64,000 nucleotides of DNA from an uncultured Bacilli bacterium. GTDB taxonomy: Bacteria > Bacillota_I > Bacilli_A > RF39 > UBA660. Both the position numbers and the translations under genes were made by a program. Positions 25,550 through 35,659 of this stretch are shown here, piece by piece. Position 1 is the stretch's first letter; the number at the start of each line of letters is the position of its first letter. The stretch spans positions 310,001 through 374,000 of the forward strand of contig CAKOLO010000002.1 in the NCBI GenBank assembly GCA_934096235.1, in the 5' to 3' direction. The notes under the pieces are model-generated. The model saw only the letters and a list, made by a program, of their open reading frames with translations, had not been told where the DNA came from and did no database searches.

Positions 25550-27412
25550 ATGAAATATGATGTTATAGTTGTTGGTGGGGGTCACGCTGGATGTGAGGCT
25601 TCTTTAGCTTGTGCTAGAATGGGTGAAAAAACTTTACTTATTACAATTAATATAAATAATATAGCAGATATGCCTTGTAATCCATCAATAGGTGGTTCTG
25701 CAAAGGGTATTGTTGTACGTGAAATAGATGCATTAGGTGGAGAAATGGGTTATTGTGCTGATAAAACTCATCTCCAAATTAAGATGCTTAATGTAAAAAA
25801 AGGACCTGGTGTTAGATCACTTAGATGTCAAGGATGTAAGGTTAATTATCCTAAAGAAATGCTAAAAACTTTAAGAGAAACTAAGAATTTAGATATTAAA
25901 GAAGCAATAGTTAAAGAATTAATTGTTGAAGATAAAAAAGTATGTGGAATTATTACTGAAGATGGTGAAAGAATAGAAAGTAAAGCTGTTATTCTTACGA
26001 CTGGAACATATTTAAACTCTGATATTATGTGTGGTCATGAAAAACATAAAGGTGGCCCTCATGGTGAAAAAAATTCTATGTATTTAAGTGATTCTCTTCA
26101 AAAAAATGGAATAAAAATAATAAGATTAAAAACTGGTACTCCTCCTAGAATTTTAAAAAGTAGTATTAATTTTAATGAAGTACAAATAGAAGAAGGAGAT
26201 AAAGAGCCTCTTACATTTAGTAATTTTTATGATGCAACTTATGATGTTAATAAACAAACACCATGTTATTTAACTTATACTAATAAAGAAACACATAAAA
26301 TAATTATGGATAATTTAGATAAATGTTCTTTATATAGTGGAATGATTAAAGGAGTTGGACCTCGTTATTGTCCATCTATTGAAGACAAAGTAGTAAAATT
26401 TAATGATAAAGATAGACATCAAATATTCCTAGAACCTGAACGTAGTGATGATATAGAATATTATGTTGGTGGGTTTTCTACTACTATGCCTCATGAGATA
26501 CAAGAAAAATTATTAAAGACTATGGATGGTCTTCATAATGTAGTAATAACTAAATATGGTTATGCAATTGAGTATGATGCAATTGATCCATTACAATTAA
26601 AGATGTCATTAGAAAATAAGGTACTTGAAAACTTATTTACTGCTGGACAAATAAATGGAACTAGTGGTTATGAAGAGGCAGCTGCTCAAGGGCTTATGGC
26701 AGGTATTAATGCATCTTTAAAATTACAAGGAAAAGATCCATTTATATTAAAGAGAAATGAAGCATATATAGGTGTACTTATTGATGACTTGATTAATAAA
26801 GGAATAACTGAACCATATAGATTATTAACTTCTCGTGCCGAATTTAGATTACTTCTAAGACATGATAATGCATCACTTAGATTGACTCCTTATGGTAGAA
26901 AACTTGGTCTTATAAATGATGAAAAGTATGGAATATTTACTAAGATGATTAATGATATGAAAGAGTTAGAAGAATATTTAGAAAATAGTTATCTAACATC
27001 TACTGATGAAGTAAATAAGTTTTTAGAAAGCATTAATTCTTCTAAAATATATGGAAGGACATCACTTAAAGATTTAGTAAAAAGACCTGAAATTGATATA
27101 TGTGTTTTACTTGACTATATGAATAGACCGTATGATAAAAAGATCGCTGATATGGTTCAAATAGAAATTAAATATAAAGGATATATAGATAAGACTAAAG
27201 CTGAAGTAGAAAAGATGTTAAAACTTGAAAATAAACAAATACCTGAAAATATAGATTATGAAAAAGTACCTAATATAGCTACTGAAGCAAGACAAAAATT
27301 CAGTAAGATTAGACCTCTAACTATAGGTCAAGCATCTAGAATAAGTGGCGTTAATCCATCTGATATAACCATGTTATTAGTTTATTTAAAAAAGGAATAC
27401 AATAATGACTAA
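25550..27412 (+). CDS. mnmG: tRNA uridine-5-carboxymethylaminomethyl modification enzyme MnmG
   Basis: 620 residues. FAD-binding GGGHAGCEAS at the N-terminus, the GidA signature GGPHGEKNSMYLSDSLQ region with conserved Cys residues nearby (CQGCKVNYP), and PLQLKMSLENKVLENLFTAG. Partner of MnmE. The end overlaps the rsmG start by 8 bp. Confidence 0.98.
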   Translation: MKYDVIVVGGGHAGCEASLACARMGEKTLLITININNIADMPCNPSIGGSAKGIVVREIDALGGEMGYCADKTHLQIKMLNVKKGPGVRSLRCQGCKVNYPKEMLKTLRETKNLDIKEAIVKELIVEDKKVCGIITEDGERIESKAVILTTGTYLNSDIMCGHEKHKGGPHGEKNSMYLSDSLQKNGIKIIRLKTGTPPRILKSSINFNEVQIEEGDKEPLTFSNFYDATYDVNKQTPCYLTYTNKETHKIIMDNLDKCSLYSGMIKGVGPRYCPSIEDKVVKFNDKDRHQIFLEPERSDDIEYYVGGFSTTMPHEIQEKLLKTMDGLHNVVITKYGYAIEYDAIDPLQLKMSLENKVLENLFTAGQINGTSGYEEAAAQGLMAGINASLKLQGKDPFILKRNEAYIGVLIDDLINKGITEPYRLLTSRAEFRLLLRHDNASLRLTPYGRKLGLINDEKYGIFTKMINDMKELEEYLENSYLTSTDEVNKFLESINSSKIYGRTSLKDLVKRPEIDICVLLDYMNRPYDKKIADMVQIEIKYKGYIDKTKAEVEKMLKLENKQIPENIDYEKVPNIATEARQKFSKIRPLTIGQASRISGVNPSDITMLLVYLKKEYNND

Positions 27413-28115
27413 AGAAGAATTTATATTATATTGCAATAAATTAAATATTAAGATAAGTGAAGAATTGTATAGTAAGTTTTTTACTTATTTTGAAATGTTG
27501 GTAGAATGGAATAATAAGTTTAATATGACTACTATTCTTGAAGAAAAAGACGTATTTTTGTTACATTTTTATGATTCATTATGTTTATTTAAAGTAGTGG
27601 ATTTAAATAAGGAAGTTAATTTATGTGATTTTGGTACAGGTGCTGGATTTCCGGGACTTCCTATAGCTATAGTTTTTCCTAAGGTTAGTGTTACATTAGT
27701 TGAATCTAATGGAAAAAAATGTATGTTCTTAAATGCAATAAAAGATTCTCTAAAGTTAGAAAATGTTACTGTAGTAAATGATAGAATTGAAAATTTTAGT
27801 ACTAAAGAACGTGAAAAGTTTGATATTGTTACTTGTAGAGCTGTTACTTCAATACCTATGATACTAGAAATGGCTACATCTTTAGTAAAAGTAAATGGTG
27901 TGCTTGTTCCATTAAAATCAAATTGTGAAGAAGAATTAGTTAAATATAGTTATTTAGAGAATGAACTTGGTATAAAACTAATTCAAAAAGAAGTATATAG
28001 TTTACCTATAAATGATGCTTATAGAGTAATACCTGTATATAAAAAGAAAAAAACAACTGATAAAAAGTATCCTAGAAGTTATAATTCTTTATTAAAAATG
28101 TATAAAAATAAATAG
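27405..28115 (+). CDS. rsmG: 16S rRNA (guanine527-N7)-methyltransferase RsmG
   Basis: 236 residues. SAM-binding motif LCDFGTGAGFPGLPIAI and the downstream CRAVTSIP segment are typical. It methylates G527 in the 530 loop. Translationally coupled to mnmG; noc follows after about 80 bp, as in B. subtilis. Confidence 0.97.
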   Translation: MTKEEFILYCNKLNIKISEELYSKFFTYFEMLVEWNNKFNMTTILEEKDVFLLHFYDSLCLFKVVDLNKEVNLCDFGTGAGFPGLPIAIVFPKVSVTLVESNGKKCMFLNAIKDSLKLENVTVVNDRIENFSTKEREKFDIVTCRAVTSIPMILEMATSLVKVNGVLVPLKSNCEEELVKYSYLENELGIKLIQKEVYSLPINDAYRVIPVYKKKKTTDKKYPRSYNSLLKMYKNK

Positions 28116-28194
28116 TAAATATCTTGTTATTAACTTGATAAAAACTTTAAAATGCTTTAAAATAAATATATAGTAGGAAAAAAGGATAGAGATT

Positions 28195-29427
28195 ATGGAC
28201 GAGAACAAAGATAAAATTTATTACATACCAGTTGAAGATATTATACCTAATAGATTTCAACCAAGGCTTGCTTTTGATGAAAAAGAATTAAATGAACTTG
28301 CTAATTCTATTATTAAATATGGTGTTATTCAACCTATTGTACTTAGAAGTATTGGTGAAAAATATGAAATAATCGCAGGTGAAAGAAGATATAAAGCTTC
28401 ATGCATTGCTGGTCTTAAAAAGATTCCTGCTATTATAAATAATACTGATGATAATACTAGTGCTGAGATAGCTTTACTTGAAAATCTTCAAAGAAAAAAT
28501 TTATCTGTTATTGAAGAAGCACAATCATATAAAAAGTTAATGGATAGAGGTTTTACTCAAGAAGATATAGCTATAAAACTTGGTATTAGTCAATCAGCTG
28601 TAGCTAATAAAATGAGACTTTTAAATTTGCCAAAAGAAGTACAAGATGCTCTTTTATATAATAGAATATCTGAAAGACATGCTAGAAGTTTATTGTCACT
28701 TAATAATGAAGATTTACAAAAAAGTTTGCTACATAGAATTACTAGTGAAAAGTTAACTGTTAGACAAACGGAAGAAGCAGTTAGTGAATTATTAAATAGA
28801 GATAAGATTGAAAAAGAAGAACTACCAAGTGATATTCAAAAATTTTTAAAACCAGAACCAGTGGTTGAAACTAAAGAACAAGTTATCGGTAATAATCCTG
28901 TTGAGGAATATTTAGATATTAAAGTTCCTGATGTAGTTTCAATTGAACCTGAAACATCTGTTTTAACTGAATATACTGATGATACTCAAATAATAAATCC
29001 ATTTCAAAATGTTAATTCAGCTAATGAGGTTCAAAATACTATTAATAGTAATATTGTGTCAAATAATGAAATATCAAGTAATATTGAGACACCATTTATA
29101 AGTGAAAATGTTAATAATGCTTACAATGAAACTGAAAAAGAAACGGTTAATTTTGTAAAAAATGATGAACCAGCAAATAATACAAATAATACTTACTTCA
29201 ATCCATATAAGTTTCCAGATGAAAAGGAAGAAGTGAAAGAAGAAATAACTGATGAAGATTCTTTATTAAATGAATATGGTGAAGTTAATTTACCAAAAGT
29301 AATTAATAAAGTAAGAGATTTTGTTAGTAGTTTAGATCAAGTAAGTAGTTTAATTGAAACTAGTGAAGTAGATTTAACTGATAAATACCAAATTATTATT
29401 GAAATTAATAAGAACACACCTATGTAG
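28195..29427 (+). CDS. noc: ParB-family CTPase of Noc type (nucleoid occlusion)
   Basis: 410 residues. ParB N-terminal CTP-binding domain (NRFQPR, GERRYKAS, ENLQRKNLSVIEEA) and a helix-turn-helix. At the four positions that separate Noc from ParB, this protein has Gln133, Lys139, Asn144 and Arg161, the Noc set; ParB has Arg/Thr/Ala/Gly-type residues there. The position after rsmG is also the noc position. Two oddities: the N-terminal amphipathic helix that anchors B. subtilis Noc to the membrane is absent (the protein starts directly at the IIPNRFQPR region), and about 120 residues of Asn/Glu/Thr-rich linker separate the HTH from the dimerisation domain. No ParA gene follows. Confidence 0.85.
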   Translation: MDENKDKIYYIPVEDIIPNRFQPRLAFDEKELNELANSIIKYGVIQPIVLRSIGEKYEIIAGERRYKASCIAGLKKIPAIINNTDDNTSAEIALLENLQRKNLSVIEEAQSYKKLMDRGFTQEDIAIKLGISQSAVANKMRLLNLPKEVQDALLYNRISERHARSLLSLNNEDLQKSLLHRITSEKLTVRQTEEAVSELLNRDKIEKEELPSDIQKFLKPEPVVETKEQVIGNNPVEEYLDIKVPDVVSIEPETSVLTEYTDDTQIINPFQNVNSANEVQNTINSNIVSNNEISSNIETPFISENVNNAYNETEKETVNFVKNDEPANNTNNTYFNPYKFPDEKEEVKEEITDEDSLLNEYGEVNLPKVINKVRDFVSSLDQVSSLIETSEVDLTDKYQIIIEINKNTPM

Positions 29428-29437
29428 TGTGTTTTTT
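29413..29437 (+). terminator. noc terminator
   Basis: AACACAC, loop, GTGTGTT and T's; the stop codon lies within the hairpin. Confidence 0.8.
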
Positions 29438-29523
29438 ACTTTACATTTGATTATAAAAAAACATTTACTAAGAAAATATAAATGTTATAATTAATTTAGA
29501 ATTATAGGAAAGAGGTAATTGTT

Positions 29524-30681
29524 ATGGGATTAATAAAAGCATTGTCTGGAGCTACTACTACAGCTTTAGGAGATCAATTTAAAGAGTTTGTGACTTGCCC
29601 TACTATTTCAAGAAACGTTTTAATTCAAAGAGGTATTGTTATTCATGGTAATGGTAATAGTAATCCAAGTGATGGAATTATTACTAATGGAAGTACTATT
29701 GTGGTACCTCAAGGTATGGCGATGATGCTTATTGAGAATGGTGAAATAAAAGAATTTACTGCTGATGCTGGTACTTTCTACTTTGATACTAGTAGTGAAC
29801 CTAGTATATTTACTGGTGGTCTTGGAAAGGGAATTATAGATACATTTAAGACTATTGGAAAACGTTTTACTTATGGAGGACAAACTGCTAAAGATCAAAG
29901 AGTTTACTATGTAAATTTATTAACTATTGCAGGTAATAAATTTGGTTCACCACAACCAAGAAAAATTACTGATGAGAAATATGGTATGTTAGAAGTTACT
30001 TTCTTTGGAGAATATGCTTTTAAAGTAGCTGATCCAATTATGTTAGTAAATAGTGTTATAGGAGCTAATGCAGCTGATACTGTTTATTATGAAGATGTTA
30101 TTGGTAGTCAATTACAATCTAAATTTATTGAAAAATTAACTCAAGCAATTACAGTTGTTATGAGAAAACATAAAGTTTCTTTTGGAGATATTGGTTTATA
30201 TAATGGAGATATTTCTGAAGAAATGAATGTATGTTTAGATGATTCTTGGAGAAAAAATTTTGGTTTAGAAGTTGTAGATGTAGCTATTGGAGATATTAAC
30301 CTCACTGATGAATCTATGATTAAAGTTAATAAGATTGATGAAGCTACTATATTTTCAAATAAAAATTTACAATCTGGTTTAATGGCTAGTGCTTCGGCTG
30401 ATGCTTTAAGAAATGCATCTTCTAATGAAAATGGTGCAATGATGGGATTTATGGGTATGAATATGGCTACTGGTGCTGTTAATAATATGATGGGAACAAT
30501 AAATAATGGTACTGATGTAAATGGTTATAAACCTGAAACTAATCAACCTGAAATGGGAACAATATTCAATAATGAAGAAGTTAAAGTTGAAGATGTACCT
30601 GAAGTAAAAAAATGTCCAAATTGTGGAGAAATAGCTGTTGGTAAGTTCTGTAGTAATTGTGGAACTAAAATGGAAGAATAA
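29524..30681 (+). CDS. SPFH-domain protein with C-terminal zinc ribbon (YdjI-like)
   Basis: 385 residues. The family is annotated as SPFH/Band 7 or virion-core-like protein YdjI. The SPFH region covers about residues 25-270 (VVPQGMAMMLIENGEIKEFT, then FGEYAFKVADPIML). A Gly/Met/Asn-rich stretch follows, then a double CxxC ribbon (CPNCGEIAVGKFCSNCGTK) at the end. In B. subtilis YdjI is linked with the PspA-type membrane stress system; that role here is inference. It has its own promoter (TTTACT, 16 bp, TATAAT) and stands alone. Confidence 0.85.
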   Translation: MGLIKALSGATTTALGDQFKEFVTCPTISRNVLIQRGIVIHGNGNSNPSDGIITNGSTIVVPQGMAMMLIENGEIKEFTADAGTFYFDTSSEPSIFTGGLGKGIIDTFKTIGKRFTYGGQTAKDQRVYYVNLLTIAGNKFGSPQPRKITDEKYGMLEVTFFGEYAFKVADPIMLVNSVIGANAADTVYYEDVIGSQLQSKFIEKLTQAITVVMRKHKVSFGDIGLYNGDISEEMNVCLDDSWRKNFGLEVVDVAIGDINLTDESMIKVNKIDEATIFSNKNLQSGLMASASADALRNASSNENGAMMGFMGMNMATGAVNNMMGTINNGTDVNGYKPETNQPEMGTIFNNEEVKVEDVPEVKKCPNCGEIAVGKFCSNCGTKMEE

Positions 30682-30712
30682 AAAAATGACTCTTAATTTA
30701 AAGAGTCTTTTA
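30681..30712. terminator. Bidirectional terminator between the SPFH gene and the PBP
   Basis: A run, GACTCTT, loop, AAGAGTC, T run; symmetrical for the two convergent genes. Confidence 0.85.
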
Positions 30713-32627
30713 TATTGGAAAAATTTATATCGTATGTAGGTTCTGATCCTTTTTCATAGTAGCATATAAAACCATTACTATTGGGTTCTCCACTAATTGA
30801 ATTTATTGAAGCTGCGGTTATTCCTTTAGGTATGTCATACCATTCATTTTTGTTATCTTTAATAGAAGCTATTGTTTTAGACCATATCTTTTTAGTTATT
30901 TTAGAGTCTTTTGACTTTACATCGGTATTATCATCGTTTCCGGCCCAAACAAGCATTAAATAGTCTTTATTATATCCTACAGTCCAATAATCTGTTGATG
31001 TACTACCGCTTTTAGCTGCATATTTTCCTTTTAATTCATTCCCAATGCTAACTAATGTAGGAGAAGTATAATTAATAAGACTATAGTTGTATGTTGATGT
31101 TAATAAGTTGTTTAAAATATATACATATTTTTTGTTTAATACATAATCTTCACTATATTTATACTCATAAAGTATTTTACCTGTATTGTCTGTTACCTTT
31201 TCTATTAGATGTGGGCTTTCATGTTTACCTTCATTAGCAAGTGTTATGAAACCATTGCTAAAGTCAATCATATTTATTTCGGATGTTCCTAAGGCAGAAG
31301 ATGCATTTTCTTTTACTTCTGTTTTGATACCAACACGTTTTATTGTTTTAGATAACATGTCTGTTCCTAAAAATAAATGTGTTTTCATGGCATAAATGTT
31401 ATCTGAATATGCGATAGCTGATAACATAGAGATATTTTTATTAGCATAGATATTTCCTGCATTTCTTGGTGAATATGTTGTGTCTCCTAAATTAAATGTT
31501 GTTCTTTCACTTAAAAACGTACTTGAAGGAGTAAAACCATTTTCAAGGGCACTATAATAAAGAAAAGGTTTTATTGTTGAACCAACTTGTCTTTTTGATG
31601 AGTATGCTCTATTGTACTCTGATAATGAATAATCTTTTCCTCCAATAAGTGCAACTATTTTACCATTTGTTGGTGTTATTACTATAGAAGCTACTTGTAA
31701 AGTTGTGTCTTTCATTTCATTATCTATATTATTTTCTAAGTTTTTTTGTACATCTTTATCAAGATTAGTGTATATTTTAAGTCCTTCCATATCTAATAGT
31801 GATGATGGTATTTCTTTTATACTAGAAAGTTCTTTTAAAACAGCATCTTTGTAATAATAAATACTAGAGAGTTCAACTTTATCATTTTTACCATAAAGTT
31901 TTAATTCTTCGTTATATGCTTTATTCATTTCATCAGTAGAAATTAATTTGTTTTTTACCATACTATAGAGTACATCTTTTTGTCTTTCTTTAGCATTCTC
32001 ATAGTGAGCAACTGGATTATAATAACTTGGATTTTTAGGTATACCAACTATTATAGATGATTCAGCGAGTGTTAGGTCTTTGGGTTCTTTATTAAAATAA
32101 TATTTACTTGCTTCTTTTATTCCATAGTTTCCCGCCCCAAAATCAATAGTATTTAAATATCCTTCAAGTATTTCATTTTTTGAATAATGTGTTTCTAGTT
32201 CTAAAGTAAGAAGTGCTTCTTGTATTTTTCTTTCCCATGTTTTATCAAAAGTTAAATATAAATTTTTAATATATTGTTGTGAAATTGTAGAAGCACCTTC
32301 TTTAATCTTTTTACTTTTTAAATTTACAAACATAGCTTTAGCAATTCTTAAATAATCAAATCCTTTATGATTATAAAAGTTTTTATCTTCAATTGAAACA
32401 ATTGCTGTTTTAACATAATCACTAATGTTAGAAAGTTCTACAAAATCATTTTTTTCTCTTTCTTTGAATAAATCATTACCATATTTATCATAATAAGTTA
32501 TGCTTTTACTTGTATTAATATTAAACTTAGGTGTGATAAACGCATAAGCATAAAGACTTAAAATTATTATAATAATAGAGAAAAATGTGAATATAAATAT
32601 TTTAGTTAATAATAGTAATTTTTTCAT
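30693..32627 (-). CDS. Class A penicillin-binding protein (bifunctional transglycosylase/transpeptidase)
   Basis: 644 residues. One N-terminal membrane anchor, a GT51 transglycosylase domain (EDKNFYNHKGFDYLRIAKA, then GASTISQQYIKN), and a transpeptidase domain with SxxK in GSTIKPF, SDN as the second motif, and KSG in AAKSGSTSTDYW in place of the common KTG. It polymerises and crosslinks peptidoglycan at the membrane. It is transcribed against its neighbours and against the replication fork. Confidence 0.93.
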   Translation of the reverse strand: MKKLLLLTKIFIFTFFSIIIIILSLYAYAFITPKFNINTSKSITYYDKYGNDLFKEREKNDFVELSNISDYVKTAIVSIEDKNFYNHKGFDYLRIAKAMFVNLKSKKIKEGASTISQQYIKNLYLTFDKTWERKIQEALLTLELETHYSKNEILEGYLNTIDFGAGNYGIKEASKYYFNKEPKDLTLAESSIIVGIPKNPSYYNPVAHYENAKERQKDVLYSMVKNKLISTDEMNKAYNEELKLYGKNDKVELSSIYYYKDAVLKELSSIKEIPSSLLDMEGLKIYTNLDKDVQKNLENNIDNEMKDTTLQVASIVITPTNGKIVALIGGKDYSLSEYNRAYSSKRQVGSTIKPFLYYSALENGFTPSSTFLSERTTFNLGDTTYSPRNAGNIYANKNISMLSAIAYSDNIYAMKTHLFLGTDMLSKTIKRVGIKTEVKENASSALGTSEINMIDFSNGFITLANEGKHESPHLIEKVTDNTGKILYEYKYSEDYVLNKKYVYILNNLLTSTYNYSLINYTSPTLVSIGNELKGKYAAKSGSTSTDYWTVGYNKDYLMLVWAGNDDNTDVKSKDSKITKKIWSKTIASIKDNKNEWYDIPKGITAASINSISGEPNSNGFICYYEKGSEPTYDINFSNIKDSLN

Positions 32628-32675
32628 ATCATTTACACCATTAATTATTATGTATTGTAAATCTAGAAAAAATAC

Positions 32676-32703
32676 TTGATTTATATAAAAAAATATGTAT
32701 AAT
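32676..32703 (+). promoter_or_regulatory. rpoE (delta) promoter
   Basis: TTGATT (32676-32681), 16-bp spacer, TATAAT (32698-32703). Confidence 0.75.
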
Positions 32704-32746
32704 TTTAAGGGAAAGAAAAAATAGTCTTAAGGAGGCTTAATTAATA

Positions 32747-33193
32747 ATGAAATTTAAAACTGTAAGTAAAGAAGAGTTAGAAACAATGCCATTTGATGAC
32801 ATTGCATATATAATATTAAAAGAAAAAGGAAAAAAGATGAAGATTAATGACATATTTAAAATAATATGTGATGAACTTAATCTTGGAGAGGATGCATTTG
32901 AAAATCAAATAGCTGATTTCTTTGCATTACTTGCGACTGAAAAGAGATTTATTCAACTTGAAAAAGGATATTGGGATTTAAGAGAGAATCATACTGCTGA
33001 AATCAATATTAAGGAACTTGAAGAAGAACTTGAAGATGATGAAGATACTCTTGAAGAAAAAGAAGAAGATATGGAAGAACACGAAAGTGACTTCTACGAT
33101 GATATTGATGAAACTGAAGATGATGATACTGATGATGATTTAAGAGATTTAGTTATTGTTGATGAAGGATATGAAGACGAATCTGACTTGTAG
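32747..33193 (+). CDS. rpoE: RNA polymerase delta subunit
   Basis: 148 residues. An N-terminal HARE-HTH domain (residues 1-85, including the SKEELETMPFDDIAYIIL and YWDLRENH parts) followed by an almost entirely acidic tail of about 60 residues, the diagnostic layout of Gram-positive RpoE delta. It speeds polymerase recycling. It heads a shortened version of the B. subtilis rpoE-to-prfA region. Confidence 0.95.
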   Translation: MKFKTVSKEELETMPFDDIAYIILKEKGKKMKINDIFKIICDELNLGEDAFENQIADFFALLATEKRFIQLEKGYWDLRENHTAEINIKELEEELEDDEDTLEEKEEDMEEHESDFYDDIDETEDDDTDDDLRDLVIVDEGYEDESDL

Positions 33194-33229
33194 CGGTACT
33201 TTCTTAAATATTTAATAAAGGGAGGAAAT

Positions 33230-34291
33230 ATGAAAGAAAGATTAGAAATAATACAAGAAAGATATAATAATTTATGTGAAGAATTATTAAAACCAGAAGT
33301 TTATAATGATTATAAAAAGATGCAAACTATATCTAAAGAGAAGAATTCTATTGAACCTGTGGTAGAAGCTTATAAAAAGTATAATACTGTTTTAGATGAT
33401 ATAGAAGCAGCTAAAGAGATGAGTAAAGATTCCGAAATGAAGGAATTTGCTTTAGAAGAAATAGATAATTTACATAAAGAGAAAGAAACATTAGAAAGTA
33501 AATTAAAGATTATGCTTTTACCTAAGGATCCTAATGATGAAAAGAATGTTATTATTGAGATTCGTGGTGCTGCTGGAGGAGATGAGGCTAATATTTTTGC
33601 TGGAGACTTATTTAGAATGTATACTAAATATGCTGAAAAGCAAGGATGGAAGCTTGAAGTAACTCATGAAGTACCTGGTGAAAGTGGAGGATATTCTCAA
33701 ATAGAATTTATGCTTAGTGGAGAAAGTGTTTATTCAAAACTTAAGTATGAAAGTGGTGCTCATAGAGTTCAAAGAGTACCTGAAACTGAATCTGCTGGAA
33801 GAGTACATACAAGTACAGCGACAGTATTAGTTATGCCAGAAGCAGAAGAAATAGATGTAGAAATTAAAGATAGTGATATTAGAATAGATATAACTCGTAG
33901 TAGTGGAGCTGGAGGCCAATGTGTTAATACAACTGACTCTGCTGTTAGAGTTACACATATACCAACTGGTATAATAGTTTATTGCCAAGTAGAAAGAAGT
34001 CAAATAAAGAATAAAGAAAGAGCACTTCAAATATTAAAAACAAGACTTTATGATTTAAAACAAAGAGAGCAAGATGAAAAACTTGGTAATGAAAGAAGAA
34101 GTAAGATAGGTACAGGAGATAGAGCTGAAAAGATAAGAACATATAATTATCCACAAAATAGACTTACTGATCATAGAATTAATTATACTGTAATGCATTT
34201 AGATAAGATTATGGAAGGTGACCTAGAAGACTTAATTAATGCATTAATTGCTGAAGATGAAAGAATGAGACTTGAAGAACATAATGATTAA
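33230..34291 (+). CDS. prfA: Peptide chain release factor 1
   Basis: 353 residues. GGQ motif in SSGAGGQCVNTTDSAVRVTH; the discriminating tripeptide reads PET in RVPETESAGRVHTS, as in RF1 of Bacilli, so it reads UAA and UAG. It is coupled to prmC, which methylates its GGQ glutamine. Confidence 0.97.
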   Translation: MKERLEIIQERYNNLCEELLKPEVYNDYKKMQTISKEKNSIEPVVEAYKKYNTVLDDIEAAKEMSKDSEMKEFALEEIDNLHKEKETLESKLKIMLLPKDPNDEKNVIIEIRGAAGGDEANIFAGDLFRMYTKYAEKQGWKLEVTHEVPGESGGYSQIEFMLSGESVYSKLKYESGAHRVQRVPETESAGRVHTSTATVLVMPEAEEIDVEIKDSDIRIDITRSSGAGGQCVNTTDSAVRVTHIPTGIIVYCQVERSQIKNKERALQILKTRLYDLKQREQDEKLGNERRSKIGTGDRAEKIRTYNYPQNRLTDHRINYTVMHLDKIMEGDLEDLINALIAEDERMRLEEHND

Positions 34292-35024
34292 TAAGTTAAT
34301 GTCTTTAGGATTTAGTCGTCCCGAATGTGAAGAATTAATTAAAGTAAGTAAAGATATAGATGAAGATTATCAAAGATTACTAGAAGGCTATCCAATACAA
34401 TATTTGATAGGGTATGTTAACTTTTATGGATATAAGATAAATGTTAATGAGAATGTATTAATACCTAGATATGAGACTGAATATTTAGTAGAGAAGACTA
34501 TAAATTATTCAAAGAAACTATTCAATAAAAAAGTTAATATTCTTGATTTAGGTACTGGCAGTGGAGCTATAAGTATTGCTTTAGGTAAAGAATTGGATTC
34601 TAATGTTACTGCTATTGATATATCTAATAATGCTTTAGAAATGGCTAAGTTAAATGCTAAAGAAAATAACTTAGATATTAAGTTTATTCTAAGTGATATG
34701 TTAGATGATGTAATAGGTAAATATGATATAGTTATAAGTAATCCACCATATATAGATAATGAAGAGAAAATAATGGATTCAGTTAAGAAGTATGAGCCAA
34801 ACATAGCATTATTTGCTAGTGATAATGGACTATACTTTTATAAAAAAATAATATCTAATATTAAACCATTTCTTAATGAAAAGTTTATTATTGCTTTTGA
34901 GATAGGATGGTGGCAAGGAAACCTTATAAAAGAAATAGCAAAAGAATATTTTAAAGATTCTAAAATAATAATAGAAAAAGATTTAACTAATAGGGATAGA
35001 TATATCTTTATAATTAATGAATAA
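34284..35024 (+). CDS. prmC: Release factor glutamine methyltransferase PrmC
   Basis: 246 residues from the ATG at 34284. SAM motif LDLGTGSGAISIALG and the catalytic NPPYI in VISNPPYID. It methylates the GGQ glutamine of release factors. The ATG overlaps the prfA end; a TTG four codons upstream is possible but less likely. spoIIR follows, as in B. subtilis. Confidence 0.96.
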   Translation: MINKLMSLGFSRPECEELIKVSKDIDEDYQRLLEGYPIQYLIGYVNFYGYKINVNENVLIPRYETEYLVEKTINYSKKLFNKKVNILDLGTGSGAISIALGKELDSNVTAIDISNNALEMAKLNAKENNLDIKFILSDMLDDVIGKYDIVISNPPYIDNEEKIMDSVKKYEPNIALFASDNGLYFYKKIISNIKPFLNEKFIIAFEIGWWQGNLIKEIAKEYFKDSKIIIEKDLTNRDRYIFIINE

Positions 35025-35070
35025 AAATATATAAAACCAGCCAACATTAAATTGAAAGGTTGGTTTTTAA

Positions 35071-35574
35071 ATGAAAAAAATAATATGTGGTATACTTTTT
35101 GTAATAGTGATTATACTTGTGTCCAAGCCAAGGTATAATTTAAGTGGTGATATGGTTAGATTTAGAGTAATCGCTAATAGTAACTCATCTATCGATATAT
35201 TAATAAAAGAAAAAGTTGTTAACGAGTTATCAACATTGTTATTTAAGGATTCAAACGATATTAACGAGACACGCAATAATGTAGTTAATAATTTAGATCA
35301 GGTAAATTCTAGTATAGATAAAGTATTTAGTGAAAATAATTATAATTTAAAATATAAAGTTAGGTATGGCATGAACTATTTTCCTAGTAAAGAATATAAT
35401 AATATTAAGTTTGAGGCAGGAGAATATGAGAGTTTAGTTATTGAAATAGGTGAGGCTAAAGGTAATAATTATTGGTGTATTTTATATCCACCTCTTTGTA
35501 TGGTTGATTATGAAAATGATGAAAAGATAGAATATAAATCTAAAATATATGAAGTATTATCTAAATGGTTCTAA
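35071..35574 (+). CDS. spoIIR: Stage II sporulation protein R
   Basis: 167 residues. N-terminal signal/anchor (IICGILFVIVIILVSK), then the family signature RFRVIANSNSSIDILIKEK and KYKVRYGMNYFPSKEY with WCILYPPLCM near the end. SpoIIR is secreted from the forespore into the intermembrane space and triggers SpoIIGA to process pro-sigma-E. prfA-prmC-spoIIR synteny agrees. A CCAAC/GTTGG hairpin with T's ends just before the ATG and includes the only AAAGG, which is 12 bases from the start. Confidence 0.9.
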   Translation: MKKIICGILFVIVIILVSKPRYNLSGDMVRFRVIANSNSSIDILIKEKVVNELSTLLFKDSNDINETRNNVVNNLDQVNSSIDKVFSENNYNLKYKVRYGMNYFPSKEYNNIKFEAGEYESLVIEIGEAKGNNYWCILYPPLCMVDYENDEKIEYKSKIYEVLSKWF

Positions 35575-35659
35575 ATGTAAACACTGCCTAAAAACTGTCT
35601 AATTCGTTGATAAAATCTATTTTTAATAGTATATTATAAGTAGAAAGGCATTGGTGTTT

